A stretch of DNA of 64,000 nt from CAMDHY01 sp046156265 (GCF_046156265.1 NZ_JAWDIR010000046.1:62001-126000), one strand, 5' to 3'; positions 7,909 through 17,035 are shown, counted from the first letter of the stretch. Notes: generated from the sequence alone by a model not told the origin. Program-made: numbers and translations.

Positions 7909-10679
7909 CTCGGCTCTCCGTCTTCGGGCTTCTTTTCGTTCAACGCGCCCGGTGCGTTCCTGGTCTCGCTCACCGTGTCCGGCTCGTGCGGCGCGGCCGG
8001 AGCGTCCGCCGGCACCTCGGCCGCGCCGGTCCCGACGTCGGCCGGGACGGCGATCTCCATCGTGGCTGCTTCGGGGTCGGACGGTCGCGCCTGCACCACC
8101 GTCGGCTCCATCTCGAGATGCGCGTCGGCGGCGGCCGCGGCGTCGCTCGCCTTGCCGTCCGACACCTCTGCCTCGGCGTTGTCGATGTCGTCACCCGGCC
8201 GCGCCATGATGCGGCCAAGCCGGATCGCCGCGACGCGGTCGACCTCGGCGGCGATGTCCGGGTTGCGGGCGATCAGCGCCTTGAATTCGTCAGCCTCCAG
8301 CACGAGCAGCTGGCAATAGGCGATCGCCGTGACATCCGCATTGCGGCGCGCCCCGGTGAGGATGGCGAGCTCGCCGATGAAGTCGCCGCGGCCGAGGCGG
8401 ATCGGGCCGGTGGCGGTCGACACCTCGACGGCGCCCGAGGAGACGAAGTAGACGGCATCGCCCCGCTCGCCGCGTCGGATCAGCCGCTCGCCCGGCACCG
8501 CGAAGCGCGGCCTGAGCAGCCTCGTCACCTGGGCGATCTGCTTGGGGTTGAGGTTCTGGAACAGCGGGAAGTGGCTGACGAGTTCCTGGGTGTTCAGCCG
8601 GAGGTCGAGCCGTGGCCGCGTCTCCGTCGCCGCCCGCGCGCCGGCGATGTCGCGCTGCAAATCGTGCAGAACCTCGGCGTTGATCAGCCGGTCGGCGAAC
8701 AGCGTCTCGTATTCGAGCTCCTCGCGCCTGAGGCCCGTGCGCGCCAGGAAGCGCCGCTCGAGCTCCAGCGAATAGTCCGGATATTGCAGCTCCAGCGCAT
8801 CGAGCGCCCGCCGCGTCGCCTCGCGACGCTGGGTCAGGATGTCCTCGACGATCTCGGCGACGCGGTGGCCGAAGACCGGGGCGATGCGGTCGCCGACGAA
8901 CGGCACCAGTTCGCCGAGCACGATACGCTGCACCAGCAGCCGCTCGAAGCGGTCGGCGAGCGCCTCCACGAGGAAGCTGTCGATGCGCAGGTAGCGGTGG
9001 AGCCGCAGTGCGATGCGGAAGCCGGCGGAGTAGCCGATCATCCGGCGGGCGGCGCGATTGTACTCGACGCGGCCGCCCGCGCGCGCCCGCTCGCGCAATT
9101 GCCCGGTCTCGGCGAGCAGCCGCTCGATGATGCGCACCGACACCGTGCGCCGCCGGAAGTGCTGCTGCAGCAGCGCCCGCTCGCGGTCGGCGAGCGAGAC
9201 GAGGGCGAAGGTGATGCGGTCGCGGTCGAGGACGTCGTCGTCGGCGCCGACGCGCTCGAGCACCTCGGCGATGCGGGTGTCGTAGCGGCTGATGACGTCG
9301 TCGGCGAGCGGCGCCGGCATTTCGGTCGATTCCGCCGTCCGCTTCACGGAATCCCGGACGTTGCGCAGCGCCAGGGCGAGGCCGCTGTCGCGCTGCGCCC
9401 GGTCGAAGGGCGACAGCTGGTCGAGCTTCAGCACCCGGATCAGCGGCCTGAGCGTCGTGCCGCTGACGAGCAGCGTGAACAGCGTGAAGCCCGTCGCCGT
9501 GGTGGCGATGAAGCGCTGTACCTCCGGCGGCACCATCGGGTTCTCGGTCACCGCCAGCGCCAGCGCCAGCGTCACCGCCCCGCGCAGGCCGCCCCACAGG
9601 ATGACGACCTTGAACTTGTTGTCGACCATCGCGGACAGACGCACCAGCGTCAGCAGCGGCAGCAGACCGAACAGCGTCAGCGCGCGCGAGGCGAAGGCGG
9701 CGGCGATCAGCACGACGAGGGGCAGCACCTCCCACAGCTCGATGTTGCCGAGGAGCCGCGGCACCAGCAGCGAGGCGAGCACGAAAATCAGCGACGCCGC
9801 CCAGAACTCGAGCTGCTCCCAGATCTCGCGCAAATAGCGCCAGGCGTCGGGCGGCACCCGCGTCGGGCCGTTGAGGTTGATGGCGATGCCGGCGCCCACC
9901 ACCGCGACGACGCCGGACAGCTCCAACTGCTCGCACCCGATGAAGACGAGATAGGGCAGGGCGACGCTGATCGTCACGATCGCCGCCGGGATGTCGCGCA
10001 CGATGCGGAACAGCGAGGCCGTGACCCGGCCGGCGACATAGCCGACCACCGCCCCGCCGATGCCCTTCACCGAGAACGCCACCAGCGCCTCCGGGAAGCT
10101 CGTCGCCCGGCCGGAGATCAACAGATCGAGCAAGAGCACGAAGAGCGTGATGGCGGCGGCGTCGTTGAGCAGGCTCTCCCCCTCGACGAGCCGCGTCAGC
10201 CGTGCCGGTGCGCCGAGCTCGCGGAAGATGCCGACGACGGCGACCGGGTCGGTGGTGGCGACGATCGCGCCGAGCAGCAGGCAGACCACCAGCGGCTGGC
10301 CGGACGCCCAGGCGACGGAATAGCCGATGAAGACGGTGGCGAGCAGCACCGCCACCACGGCGAGCAGCAGCACGGGTGCTGCGTCCTCCGCCATCCGCCG
10401 CACGTCGAGCGTCAGCGAGGTCTGGAACAGGAGCGCCGGCAGAAAGATGTAGAGGAAGGTCTCCGAATCGACCGGCAAGTCGACGAACGCCCGTGCCACC
10501 TCGTTGAAGGTGTCTGTCAGCGGCGTGAACAACAGGTAGGTGGCGCCGACGCCGATGAGGATGCCGACGGCGGCGAGCAGCACCGACGGCGGCAGGCTCA
10601 GCCGGCCGGCGAGCGGCTGGATCAGCGCGATGATGACCAGCAGGACCGCGACCGCCGTGAGGACGAGCGGCAGCGTCAT
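7905..10679 (-). CDS. CPA1-type Na+/H+ antiporter with C-terminal cyclic-nucleotide-binding domain
   Basis: A 924-residue inner-membrane protein. Residues 1-420 contain about twelve hydrophobic helices with the antiporter core LLLGAIVATTDPVAVVGIFRELG and the EGESLLNDAAAITLFVLLL segment typical of NhaP/NHE proteins. A long cytoplasmic helical region follows. Residues about 700-820 are a cNMP-binding domain (SHFPLFQNLNPKQIAQ, then GDFIGELAILTGARRNADV, where the GE and Arg of the phosphate-binding cassette are present but the residue after Arg is Asn). The tail is acidic and Ala/Pro-rich. It probably exchanges Na+ or K+ for H+ under nucleotide control. ATG 10679 is preferred; upstream sequence in frame is not protein-like. 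It overlaps the DUF3096 gene. Confidence 0.92.
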   Translation of the reverse strand: MTLPLVLTAVAVLLVIIALIQPLAGRLSLPPSVLLAAVGILIGVGATYLLFTPLTDTFNEVARAFVDLPVDSETFLYIFLPALLFQTSLTLDVRRMAEDAAPVLLLAVVAVLLATVFIGYSVAWASGQPLVVCLLLGAIVATTDPVAVVGIFRELGAPARLTRLVEGESLLNDAAAITLFVLLLDLLISGRATSFPEALVAFSVKGIGGAVVGYVAGRVTASLFRIVRDIPAAIVTISVALPYLVFIGCEQLELSGVVAVVGAGIAINLNGPTRVPPDAWRYLREIWEQLEFWAASLIFVLASLLVPRLLGNIELWEVLPLVVLIAAAFASRALTLFGLLPLLTLVRLSAMVDNKFKVVILWGGLRGAVTLALALAVTENPMVPPEVQRFIATTATGFTLFTLLVSGTTLRPLIRVLKLDQLSPFDRAQRDSGLALALRNVRDSVKRTAESTEMPAPLADDVISRYDTRIAEVLERVGADDDVLDRDRITFALVSLADRERALLQQHFRRRTVSVRIIERLLAETGQLRERARAGGRVEYNRAARRMIGYSAGFRIALRLHRYLRIDSFLVEALADRFERLLVQRIVLGELVPFVGDRIAPVFGHRVAEIVEDILTQRREATRRALDALELQYPDYSLELERRFLARTGLRREELEYETLFADRLINAEVLHDLQRDIAGARAATETRPRLDLRLNTQELVSHFPLFQNLNPKQIAQVTRLLRPRFAVPGERLIRRGERGDAVYFVSSGAVEVSTATGPIRLGRGDFIGELAILTGARRNADVTAIAYCQLLVLEADEFKALIARNPDIAAEVDRVAAIRLGRIMARPGDDIDNAEAEVSDGKASDAAAAADAHLEMEPTVVQARPSDPEAATMEIAVPADVGTGAAEVPADAPAAPHEPDTVSETRNAPGALNEKKPEDGEPR

Positions 10680-10941
10680 CCGGGCCGCAATGCCCCGGTC
10701 TCGTCCCGTGCTCCGCTGGTCATCCGAGTTCCTCGCTGCTGCGGCACCGCCGGCGATTCGGGACCGCCCGTCCGCCCGCGCCCTCTTTTCCAACGCCACG
10801 CCGGCCGGCGCAATCGGCCAATGTCGCACGGTACCCGGGCCCGCCCCGGCAGGCTCGCGGCAGATTGGGGCTTGATCGCGGCGTCCCCGACGCGCATGTC
10901 ACGTCAGTCTCGAATGACTACAGACCGAGGATCGCGCCGTC

Positions 10942-11580
10942 TTGTCCACCGATCCGGGCCAAGCCCCGCCGGCCACGAAGTTCCCGCCGGCCACCGGCCC
11001 CGCCGCGCCGGCGCCCCGTCGCCACCTGAACCCGATCCTGAAGCTCGCGCTCGAGCTCGGTCCGCTCGGCATCTTCTTCTTCGCCAACGCCCGCTTCGAC
11101 CTGTTCACCGCCACCGCCGCCTTCATGGTGGCGACGATCGTGTCGCTGTCGGTGTCCTACGCCCTGGTCCGCCGCGTGCCGGTGATGCCGCTGATCTCCG
11201 GTGCGCTGGTGCTGGTGTTCGGCGGTCTCACCCTCGCGCTCCAGGACGAGCTCTTCATCAAGCTGAAGCCGACCGTCATCAACCTGATGTTCGCTGCCGT
11301 CCTGCTCGGCGGCCTCGCCTTCGGCAAGCCGCTGCTCGGCTACGTCTTCGACGAAGTGGTGAAGCTGGACGCCGAGGGCTGGCGCAAGCTGACGCTGCGC
11401 TGGGGGCTGTTCTTCATCGTGCTGGCGGTGCTGAACGAGGTGATGTGGCGGATGTTCTCCACCGACACCTGGGTGACGTTCAAGGTGTTCGGCGTGATGC
11501 CGCTGACCCTCGTCTTCGCCTTCGCCCAGATCCCGCTGATGCAGCGCCACGCCCTGCCGGAGCCGCCGCCGAAGGCGTGA
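10942..11580 (+). CDS. yciB: YciB/IspZ-type inner-membrane septation protein
   Basis: A 212-residue polytopic protein of the intracellular septation family A, implicated in envelope integrity and cell-division lipid handling. The N-terminal 30 residues are Pro/Ala-rich; then LNPILKLALELGPLGIFFFANARFDLFTATAAFM, the family landmark, is followed by four more hydrophobic segments and the conserved RWGLFFIVLAVLNEVMWR block. The start is TTG 10942, with GAGGA about 11 bases upstream; no in-frame ATG exists before the first helix. It runs convergent to rlmN with only 21 bases between stops. Confidence 0.93.
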   Translation: MSTDPGQAPPATKFPPATGPAAPAPRRHLNPILKLALELGPLGIFFFANARFDLFTATAAFMVATIVSLSVSYALVRRVPVMPLISGALVLVFGGLTLALQDELFIKLKPTVINLMFAAVLLGGLAFGKPLLGYVFDEVVKLDAEGWRKLTLRWGLFFIVLAVLNEVMWRMFSTDTWVTFKVFGVMPLTLVFAFAQIPLMQRHALPEPPPKA

Positions 11581-11601
11581 CCGGGGCGACGCGGCGCCGC
11601 C

Positions 11602-12864
11602 TCAGTCCTCGTCGCTGCCCGCCACCATGGCTTCCAGCGCCAGGCGCTCGCGGGCGCGCATGCGCTGGCTCTCCGACTTCAGCTGCCCGCAGGCGGCGAG
11701 GATGTCGCGGCCGCGCGGCGTGCGGATCGGCGAGGCGTAGCCGGCCTCGTTGACGATGTCGGCGAAGGCCTCGATCGTCTCCCAGTCCGAGCACTCGTAA
11801 CCCGAGCCCGGCCACGGGTTGAACGGGATCAGGTTGATCTTCGCCGGAATGCCCTTGAGGAGCCGCACCAGCGCGCGCGCGTCCGACGGGCTGTCATTGA
11901 CGCCCTTCAGCATGACGTACTCGAAGGTGATGCGCCGCGCGTTCGACAGCCCCGGATAGCGCCGGCAGGCGTCGAGCAGCTCGGCGATCGGGTACTTCTT
12001 GTTGAGCGGCACCAGCACGTCGCGCGTCGCGTCGTTCGCCGCGTGCAGCGACACGGCGAGCGACACGCCGATCTCCTCGCCGGCCCGCGCGATCATCGGC
12101 ACGACGCCGGACGTCGACAGCGTGATCCGCCGGCGCGACAGCGCGATGCCCTCGCCGTCGGAGGCGATCAGCAGCGCCGTCTTCACCTCGTCGAAATTGT
12201 AGAGGGGCTCGCCCATCCCCATCATGACGATGTTGGAGACGAGCCGGCTGCCCTCCGTCGGCACCATCGCTCCGTCCGGCGTGCGGCCGCCGGGATGGTC
12301 GCCGAGGCGGTCGCGGGCGACGAGGACCTGCGCGACGATCTCTTCGGCCGTGAGGTTGCGGACAAGGGTCTGCGTGCCGGTGTGGCAGAACGAGCAGGTG
12401 AGCGTGCAGCCGACCTGGCTCGAGACGCACAGCGTGCCGCGCCCGACCTCGGGGATGTAGACCGTCTCGACCTCGACCGGCCTCCCGGCGCCGCGCGCGG
12501 GCATGCGCAGCAACCACTTGCGGGTGCCGTCGGAGGAGATCTGCTCGGTGACGATCTCCGGCCGGGCGATGGTGAAGCGCTCCGCGAGCAGGGCCCTGAG
12601 GTCCTTGCCGACGTTGGTCATCGCGGCGAAGTCGGTGACGCCGTAGTGATAGAGCCACTGCCAGATCTGGTTGGCGCGCATCCGCGCCTGCCGCTCGGCC
12701 ACGCCGGCCGCGACAAGGGCGCTCGCCAGCGCCGGCCGCTCCAGGCCGATCAGCGACGGCTTCTCGGCGGCGCGGGCCGCACTGGCCACGACAGGGGCGG
12801 GCGCCGGGCCCGCCACGGGGGCGTCGGCAGTCGTCTGGCGGGTGGCGTCGAGAACGACGGTCAT
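11602..12864 (-). CDS. rlmN: Dual-specificity 23S rRNA / tRNA adenine-C2 methyltransferase RlmN
   Basis: A radical-SAM enzyme that methylates A2503 of 23S rRNA and A37 of some tRNAs. The 420-residue protein has the iron-sulfur motif CTLTCSFC within VSSQVGCTLTCSFCHTGTQ, the SNIVMMGMGEPLYNFDEV block, STSGVVP, AVSLHAAND and the C-terminal RTPRGRDILAACGQL segment with the catalytic second cysteine. The first 35 residues are an Ala/Pro-rich extension absent from E. coli RlmN (384 aa). It follows the IalB gene on the same strand, with a hairpin between them. Confidence 0.97.
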   Translation of the reverse strand: MTVVLDATRQTTADAPVAGPAPAPVVASAARAAEKPSLIGLERPALASALVAAGVAERQARMRANQIWQWLYHYGVTDFAAMTNVGKDLRALLAERFTIARPEIVTEQISSDGTRKWLLRMPARGAGRPVEVETVYIPEVGRGTLCVSSQVGCTLTCSFCHTGTQTLVRNLTAEEIVAQVLVARDRLGDHPGGRTPDGAMVPTEGSRLVSNIVMMGMGEPLYNFDEVKTALLIASDGEGIALSRRRITLSTSGVVPMIARAGEEIGVSLAVSLHAANDATRDVLVPLNKKYPIAELLDACRRYPGLSNARRITFEYVMLKGVNDSPSDARALVRLLKGIPAKINLIPFNPWPGSGYECSDWETIEAFADIVNEAGYASPIRTPRGRDILAACGQLKSESQRMRARERLALEAMVAGSDED

Positions 12865-12905
12865 GATTCCGGTCCGGCTCTCTGGGCCGCGCGGCCCGAA
12901 ACGGC

Positions 12906-12930
12906 AGCGCCCCGGACAGGCCGGGGCGCT
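12906..12930 (-). terminator. Hairpin between the IalB gene and rlmN
   Basis: A perfect 10-bp stem (AGCGCCCCGG / CCGGGGCGCT) with a five-base loop, 92 bases after the IalB-family stop and 42 before rlmN. On the minus strand no U-run follows, so termination is likely but not certain. Confidence 0.45.
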
Positions 12931-13021
12931 CCTTGGTCTTTGTAACGGGGCAACGCCTCGCCCTAATCTAGTGGATCGGCGCGCCGCCTGCCACCGCCGC
13001 GGTCCGCGCCGTCAGGCGAGA

Positions 13022-13543
13022 TCAGGGGCAGGCCTTGTCGATCTCCCCCACCGAGGCGGAAATGCCGGAGAGCGAGAAGGTGTAGCTCGTCGGATTGCCG
13101 CGGCCCGAGGTGCCGGCGACGCTCATCGAGCGGCCCTTCTTCATCGCGGCGACGAGCGGCGCCTCCTGGGCGGCGTTCTCCACCCAGGCGCCGTCGCCCT
13201 TGGTGAAGAGCGTGAATTTCTGCCCGTCGATGTCGACGGAGACCCGCGACCCGTCCTGGAACGGATAGCCGACCAGGATGCTCGGCTCGTTGCGGACGCC
13301 CTCGCCGGGGCGGTTGGAGACGAAGAAGAACACGTCCCCGTGGTTGAGGTTCGGCGGCGTCTTCGCCTTCGGCGTCGTCATCGCGAAGCAGACCTTGCCG
13401 GGGCCTTCGCCGTGCGAAAAGGACGACCAGTCGTTGTTCTGCTTGATGAGGGCGGGCTCGCGGCCGGTCGTGCCCTGGGCGAAAACCGGGCCCACCGCAG
13501 CGAGGCCCGCGAGCACCGTGAAGGTCAACGTACGTACGTGCAT
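13022..13543 (-). CDS. Invasion-associated locus B (IalB)-family secreted protein
   Basis: A 173-residue protein from ATG 13543 (GGAGA 5 bases upstream on its strand). A signal peptide ends ...AVGPVFAQG. The mature domain shows the IalB pattern: DWSSFS...KVCFAMTTPKAKTPPNLNHGDVFFFVSNRPGEGVRNEPSILVGYPFQDGSRVSVDIDGQKFTLF, then an AMKKGRSMSVAGTSGRG block and a terminal DKACP with the second cysteine. The Cys pair probably forms a disulfide. Named for Bartonella erythrocyte invasion, the family is widespread in free-living alphaproteobacteria, where the name does not imply virulence. Probable periplasmic location. Confidence 0.9.
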   Translation of the reverse strand: MHVRTLTFTVLAGLAAVGPVFAQGTTGREPALIKQNNDWSSFSHGEGPGKVCFAMTTPKAKTPPNLNHGDVFFFVSNRPGEGVRNEPSILVGYPFQDGSRVSVDIDGQKFTLFTKGDGAWVENAAQEAPLVAAMKKGRSMSVAGTSGRGNPTSYTFSLSGISASVGEIDKACP

Positions 13544-13977
13544 CGTCTCCTGCCGCTCAGTGTTCCTGCCCGCCGCCGGGTCCACGCCGTGTCCCCGCTG
13601 CGCCACCGCTTGATAAAGCACCGCGTAGCGTTACGGAACCGTTGACGGTTCGGATTCCGCGAGCGACCTGCAGGTGCCGGCCGGGTGCTGTTCGTGCACG
13701 AGAGGCCGACGTGCAGGTGTCGCGTCCGTCCGATCGCCGCGTCGAGCCGGCCGGAACTGGCCGTTCGTCGTCCCCGAAGTGGGCGAACGCTGGCGGGAAA
13801 AGTTGGGCGAGAGTGTGACAGCGACCTGGCTGCGGCCGTCAGGCGGGCTGTCGCGGAAGCCGGCGGCGGGAGGCGGACGCATGTCCGGCCTTGCACATTG
13901 GCCGGCTTTCGGATTGCCTTCGGATTCGCCGGCACGCGTGTGGAGCCGGTTTGGCTTGGAACGGACGGCGAAGAACA
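13544..13977. other. Divergent intergenic region between the IalB gene and the sigma factor
   Basis: 434 bp without a convincing gene. It holds a perfect inverted repeat GAACCGT-TG-ACGGTTC at 13636-13651, 93 bases upstream of the IalB start. The in-frame extension of the sigma-factor ORF back to 13891 has poor protein character. No ECF-type promoter with both boxes was found. Confidence 0.45.
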
Positions 13978-14571
13978 GTGGCGTACGTTTCCGGCTCGGC
14001 CGGCGGCTCAGATGGGGATCGCTTCGCGAGTTTGGTGGAGCGGGTGGCGGAGCATCGCGACCGCGCCGCCTTCGTACAGCTGTTCGACCATTTCGCCCCG
14101 CGCCTCAACGCGCACCTCCGGCGCATGGGCGCCGACGCCGCCGTCGCCGAGGAGATCGCCCAGGAGGTGATGGTCGTGCTGTGGCGCAAGGCCGCCCTGT
14201 TCGATCGCACCAAGTCCTCGGTCGCCACCTGGCTCTACCGCATCGCCCGCAACCGCCGCATCGACCTTTTGCGCCGCGACCGCAGCGCTCTCCTCGACGC
14301 CGAGGACCCGGCGCTGCAGCCGTCGGGCGTTCCGGCCCCTGATGACGGCATCGACGCCCGCACCCGCGAGGACAAGGTCCGCGCCGCGATGCGTCTGCTG
14401 CCGCCCGACCAGCTTGCGCTGGTGCGGCTCGCCTTCTTCGACGGTCTCTCCCACAGCGAGATCGCCACCCGCGAGGGATTGCCCCTCGGCACCGTCAAGT
14501 CCCGCATCCGCCTCGCCTTCGGCCGCCTGCGCAAGCAGCTCGAAACCGACGCGGCGATCGACGTGGACTGA
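13978..14571 (+). CDS. ECF-type RNA polymerase sigma factor
   Basis: A 197-residue sigma-70-family factor with region 2 (FVQLFDHFAPRLNAHLRRMGADAAVAEEIAQEVMVVLWRKAALFD, then SVATWLYRIARNRRIDLLRR) and region 4 (AMRLLPPDQLALVRLAFFDGLSHSEIATREGLPLGTVKSRIRLAFGRLRKQL), no region 1.1 or 3. The layout resembles RpoE/ChrR-class ECF factors. GTG 13978 is chosen because upstream codons look non-coding; ATG 13891 is the alternative and gives 226 residues. No anti-sigma gene follows: the next gene is convergent, so its regulator must lie elsewhere or control is by other means. Confidence 0.88.
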   Translation: MAYVSGSAGGSDGDRFASLVERVAEHRDRAAFVQLFDHFAPRLNAHLRRMGADAAVAEEIAQEVMVVLWRKAALFDRTKSSVATWLYRIARNRRIDLLRRDRSALLDAEDPALQPSGVPAPDDGIDARTREDKVRAAMRLLPPDQLALVRLAFFDGLSHSEIATREGLPLGTVKSRIRLAFGRLRKQLETDAAIDVD

Positions 14572-14589
14572 GGGCGGCGGGGCCGCTCG

Positions 14590-15873
14590 TCACCCGCCCG
14601 TACAGGCGGGGTCGATCTTCCCTCGTGCGATTCCCTCGAATTGCGTCCACGGGCAGGCGCCGCCCTCCATGGCACATCCCTCGATCGCCATGACCGATGA
14701 GGTCGGCGGGTTGTCGGGATCGAGCGGCCGCGCGTCGCGCAGTTGCTCGATCGTCTGGGCGCGATAGACGCTGCGCACCAGTTTCTCGCCCGCCGGCGTC
14801 GTCCAGAGCTCGAACGCGATGACGCCGCCGGGCGGTATCTGGTGCGGGTTGTAGCTCTCGAGCTCCCACTCGAGGCCGAGCATGCCGGCGAGATGCAGGA
14901 TGATGGTGTCGTGGCTGAAGTAGGCGACGACGGGCGCGGACTGCGCCTCAGGTTTCGTCGCGAAGCGCTCCAGCGCGTGCAGCACGAGGGAAAGCGACTT
15001 CGAGCCTGGTGCTGTGCCGATCGCCGGTGGCATGTTGGTGGCGGCGAGCGACAGGGCGTGGATCTTGTTCACCTCGCTGACCGCCGCGCCGAGCGGTAGG
15101 CCGGCGGCGCCGGCGAGCCGGCCCCAGCCGACCTCGGCCTCGGGATAGCCGGCGGCGTACTCGAACAGGATCTGCTCCGCCGGCGTGCTCGCCATCTCGG
15201 GCGCCTTCGCCGGATCGGCGGTGCCGATCGAGCAGCCGGGCTCGAGACCGAAGCGGGCGCAGCCTCCGGGCGCGAACGGACCGAGCACCTCGTTCATCAC
15301 CGCGAGCGGCCTGGCGAGGTCGCCTTCCGCACGCTTCGCCCACGAGCCGCCGACGAAGGCGAGCGCCGCCGCCGCCTCGGTCTCCCGGTCGACCGCGCAG
15401 GCGGGGCCGCCGGAGTAGGTCGCCTCGTCGGTGTGGATGGATGCCGCGCAGCCGGGGGCGAAGCTGTCGGCGAAGGCGCCGGCCGTCATCGTGGTGCGTT
15501 CGTCGTCGGCATAGAGCGTCGCCGCGTGCTTCGTCGCCGGGCAGCCGTCGGCCGGGACCAGCCTTTCCTCGGCATAGTGGCTGCGGAAGTAGGCCCCCAG
15601 CGCCCGGACGCGCGGGTAGGCCTCTGGCAGCAGGTTGCCGGCAACGACGCCGAAGTCCGGCCATGGGCGCGCGCTGATGTTGTTCATGCAGACGGCGTCG
15701 TCTTCGCTTCGGCAGAGCACCGGCTTGGTCGGCGAGCGCAGACTGTGGCGGCCGTAGAGGACGACGCCCTGCAACGTCCAGCCGTCTGGAACGGGCGCTT
15801 CCGCCCGCGGCGAGGAGACTGCGGCGAGCGTGGCTGCGGCGGCGAGAGCGACGACGAGAGTTCCGAGTTTCAA
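14590..15873 (-). CDS. Periplasmic histidine-type acid phosphatase (Agp/AppA-like)
   Basis: A 427-residue protein with a signal peptide (KLGTLVVALAAAATLAAVSSPRAEA). The catalytic motif near residue 40 is YGRHSLRSP, the variant of RHGxRxP seen in glucose-1-phosphatase-type members, and the distal HD proton donor is in VVAYFSHDTIILHLAG. Several cysteines (CPAT, CAAS, CAVD, CARF, CSIG, CAMEGGACPW) suggest disulfides, as in periplasmic phytases. Substrates may be sugar phosphates, inositol phosphates or phosphate esters generally. The start is a TTG at 15873 with a GGGGGGTGG tract just upstream; no ATG lies before the signal peptide. Convergent with the sigma factor. Confidence 0.88.
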   Translation of the reverse strand: MKLGTLVVALAAAATLAAVSSPRAEAPVPDGWTLQGVVLYGRHSLRSPTKPVLCRSEDDAVCMNNISARPWPDFGVVAGNLLPEAYPRVRALGAYFRSHYAEERLVPADGCPATKHAATLYADDERTTMTAGAFADSFAPGCAASIHTDEATYSGGPACAVDRETEAAAALAFVGGSWAKRAEGDLARPLAVMNEVLGPFAPGGCARFGLEPGCSIGTADPAKAPEMASTPAEQILFEYAAGYPEAEVGWGRLAGAAGLPLGAAVSEVNKIHALSLAATNMPPAIGTAPGSKSLSLVLHALERFATKPEAQSAPVVAYFSHDTIILHLAGMLGLEWELESYNPHQIPPGGVIAFELWTTPAGEKLVRSVYRAQTIEQLRDARPLDPDNPPTSSVMAIEGCAMEGGACPWTQFEGIARGKIDPACTGG

Positions 15874-16038
15874 GATCCACCCCCCGGTTGATGGCCGACG
15901 GTGATCCGGGCCGCGCGGGCCTTCAATGCAGCACCTTGTCGCCCACCCGCCTCGTTGCGAGACGGGATCGCCAATGTCCGCTAGCCTCCGGCTGCGGCGC
16001 TGGCGCCGCGATCCGTCGGGAAGCAGGGAAGGGGACTG

Positions 16039-17013
16039 ATGCGGGCCGTTCTCAGTCGCGAGCCGGGGCCCCCCGCGAGCCTCGCCGTCGCCGATGTCGC
16101 CGAGCCGGTGGCGGGGCCGGGCGAGGTCGTCGTGGCGGTGGCCGCCGTCGGGCTCAACTTCCTCGACACCCTGATCATCCGCGACCGCTACCAGTTCAAG
16201 CCGGAGCGGCCGTTCTCGCCCGGCGCGGAGATGGCCGGCACCGTCGTCGCGCTCGGGGAGGGGGTCGCGACGCTTGCCGTCGGTGATCGCGTCAGCGGCC
16301 ACCTTGGCTGGGGCTGCTGCCGCGAGCAGGTCGTGGCGAAGGCCGCGAGCCTCGCGAGGGTGCCGGACGGCGTACCCCTCGAGGTGGCCGCCGGCCTCAC
16401 CATCACCTATGGCACGACAATTCTGGCGCTGGACGAGCGTGCGAGCCTGCGCCCCGGCGAGACGCTAGCCGTGCTCGGCGCCTCCGGCGGCGTCGGCCAG
16501 GCGGCGGTGGAGATCGGCAAGGTGATGGGGGCGCGGGTGATCGCCTGCGCCGGCGGCGCCGACAAGCTCGCCTTCGCCCGCGACTGCGGCGCCGACGAGA
16601 TCGTCGACTACGAGCGCGAGGACCTGAAGGCGCGGCTGAAGGACCTCACCGGCGGCCGCGGCGTCGACGTCATCTACGATCCGGTCGGCGGTGCCTATTC
16701 CGAAGCGGCGATCCGGGCGATCGCCTGGCTCGGCCGCCACCTCGTCATCGGCTTCGCCGCCGGCGACATCCCGAAGATCCCCCTCAACCTCCTGCTCCTG
16801 AAGAACTGCGACCTGCGCGGCGTCTTCTTCGGCGAGGCGGTGAAGCGCGATCCGGCCGGCCACGCGCGGTCGATGGAGCGCATCCACGGCTGGGTGGCTG
16901 AGGGCAGGATCAAGCCGCACATCGACCGCGTCGTCGGCCTCGACGAGGTGCCGGCGGCGCTGGAGGCGATCGCGGCCCGAGCGGTCAAGGGCAAGGTCAT
17001 CGTGCGGCCGTGA
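16039..17013 (+). CDS. NADPH:quinone oxidoreductase-family medium-chain dehydrogenase
   Basis: A 324-residue zinc-independent MDR protein. The GroES-like N-domain contains VAAVGLNFLDTLIIRDRYQ and FSPGAEMAGTV; the Rossmann part has LAVLGASGGVGQAAVEIGKVMGARVIACAGG, and the Qor-type segment DVIYDPVGGAYSEAAIR and LVIGFAAGDIP. It lacks the structural-zinc cysteine cluster. Members reduce quinones or enoyl substrates with NADPH; the substrate here is open. It may begin a same-strand run with the two NUDIX genes and the PhzF gene. Confidence 0.9.
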   Translation: MRAVLSREPGPPASLAVADVAEPVAGPGEVVVAVAAVGLNFLDTLIIRDRYQFKPERPFSPGAEMAGTVVALGEGVATLAVGDRVSGHLGWGCCREQVVAKAASLARVPDGVPLEVAAGLTITYGTTILALDERASLRPGETLAVLGASGGVGQAAVEIGKVMGARVIACAGGADKLAFARDCGADEIVDYEREDLKARLKDLTGGRGVDVIYDPVGGAYSEAAIRAIAWLGRHLVIGFAAGDIPKIPLNLLLLKNCDLRGVFFGEAVKRDPAGHARSMERIHGWVAEGRIKPHIDRVVGLDEVPAALEAIAARAVKGKVIVRP

Positions 17014-17035
17014 TCGCGCCCAGGATGTCGCCGCC

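Noticed and set aside
7986..11753. Open frame of 1255 codons on the plus strand opposite the antiporter gene
   Set aside because: It is Arg/Gln/Asp/His-rich with no domain and runs across two genes and an intergenic region. It is an antisense shadow produced by GC-rich codons.
13635..13670. Possible general-stress (EcfG-type) promoter starting at GGAAC 13635
   Set aside because: No GTT-type -10 box at 16 or 17 bases spacing; the GGAAC is part of the inverted repeat.
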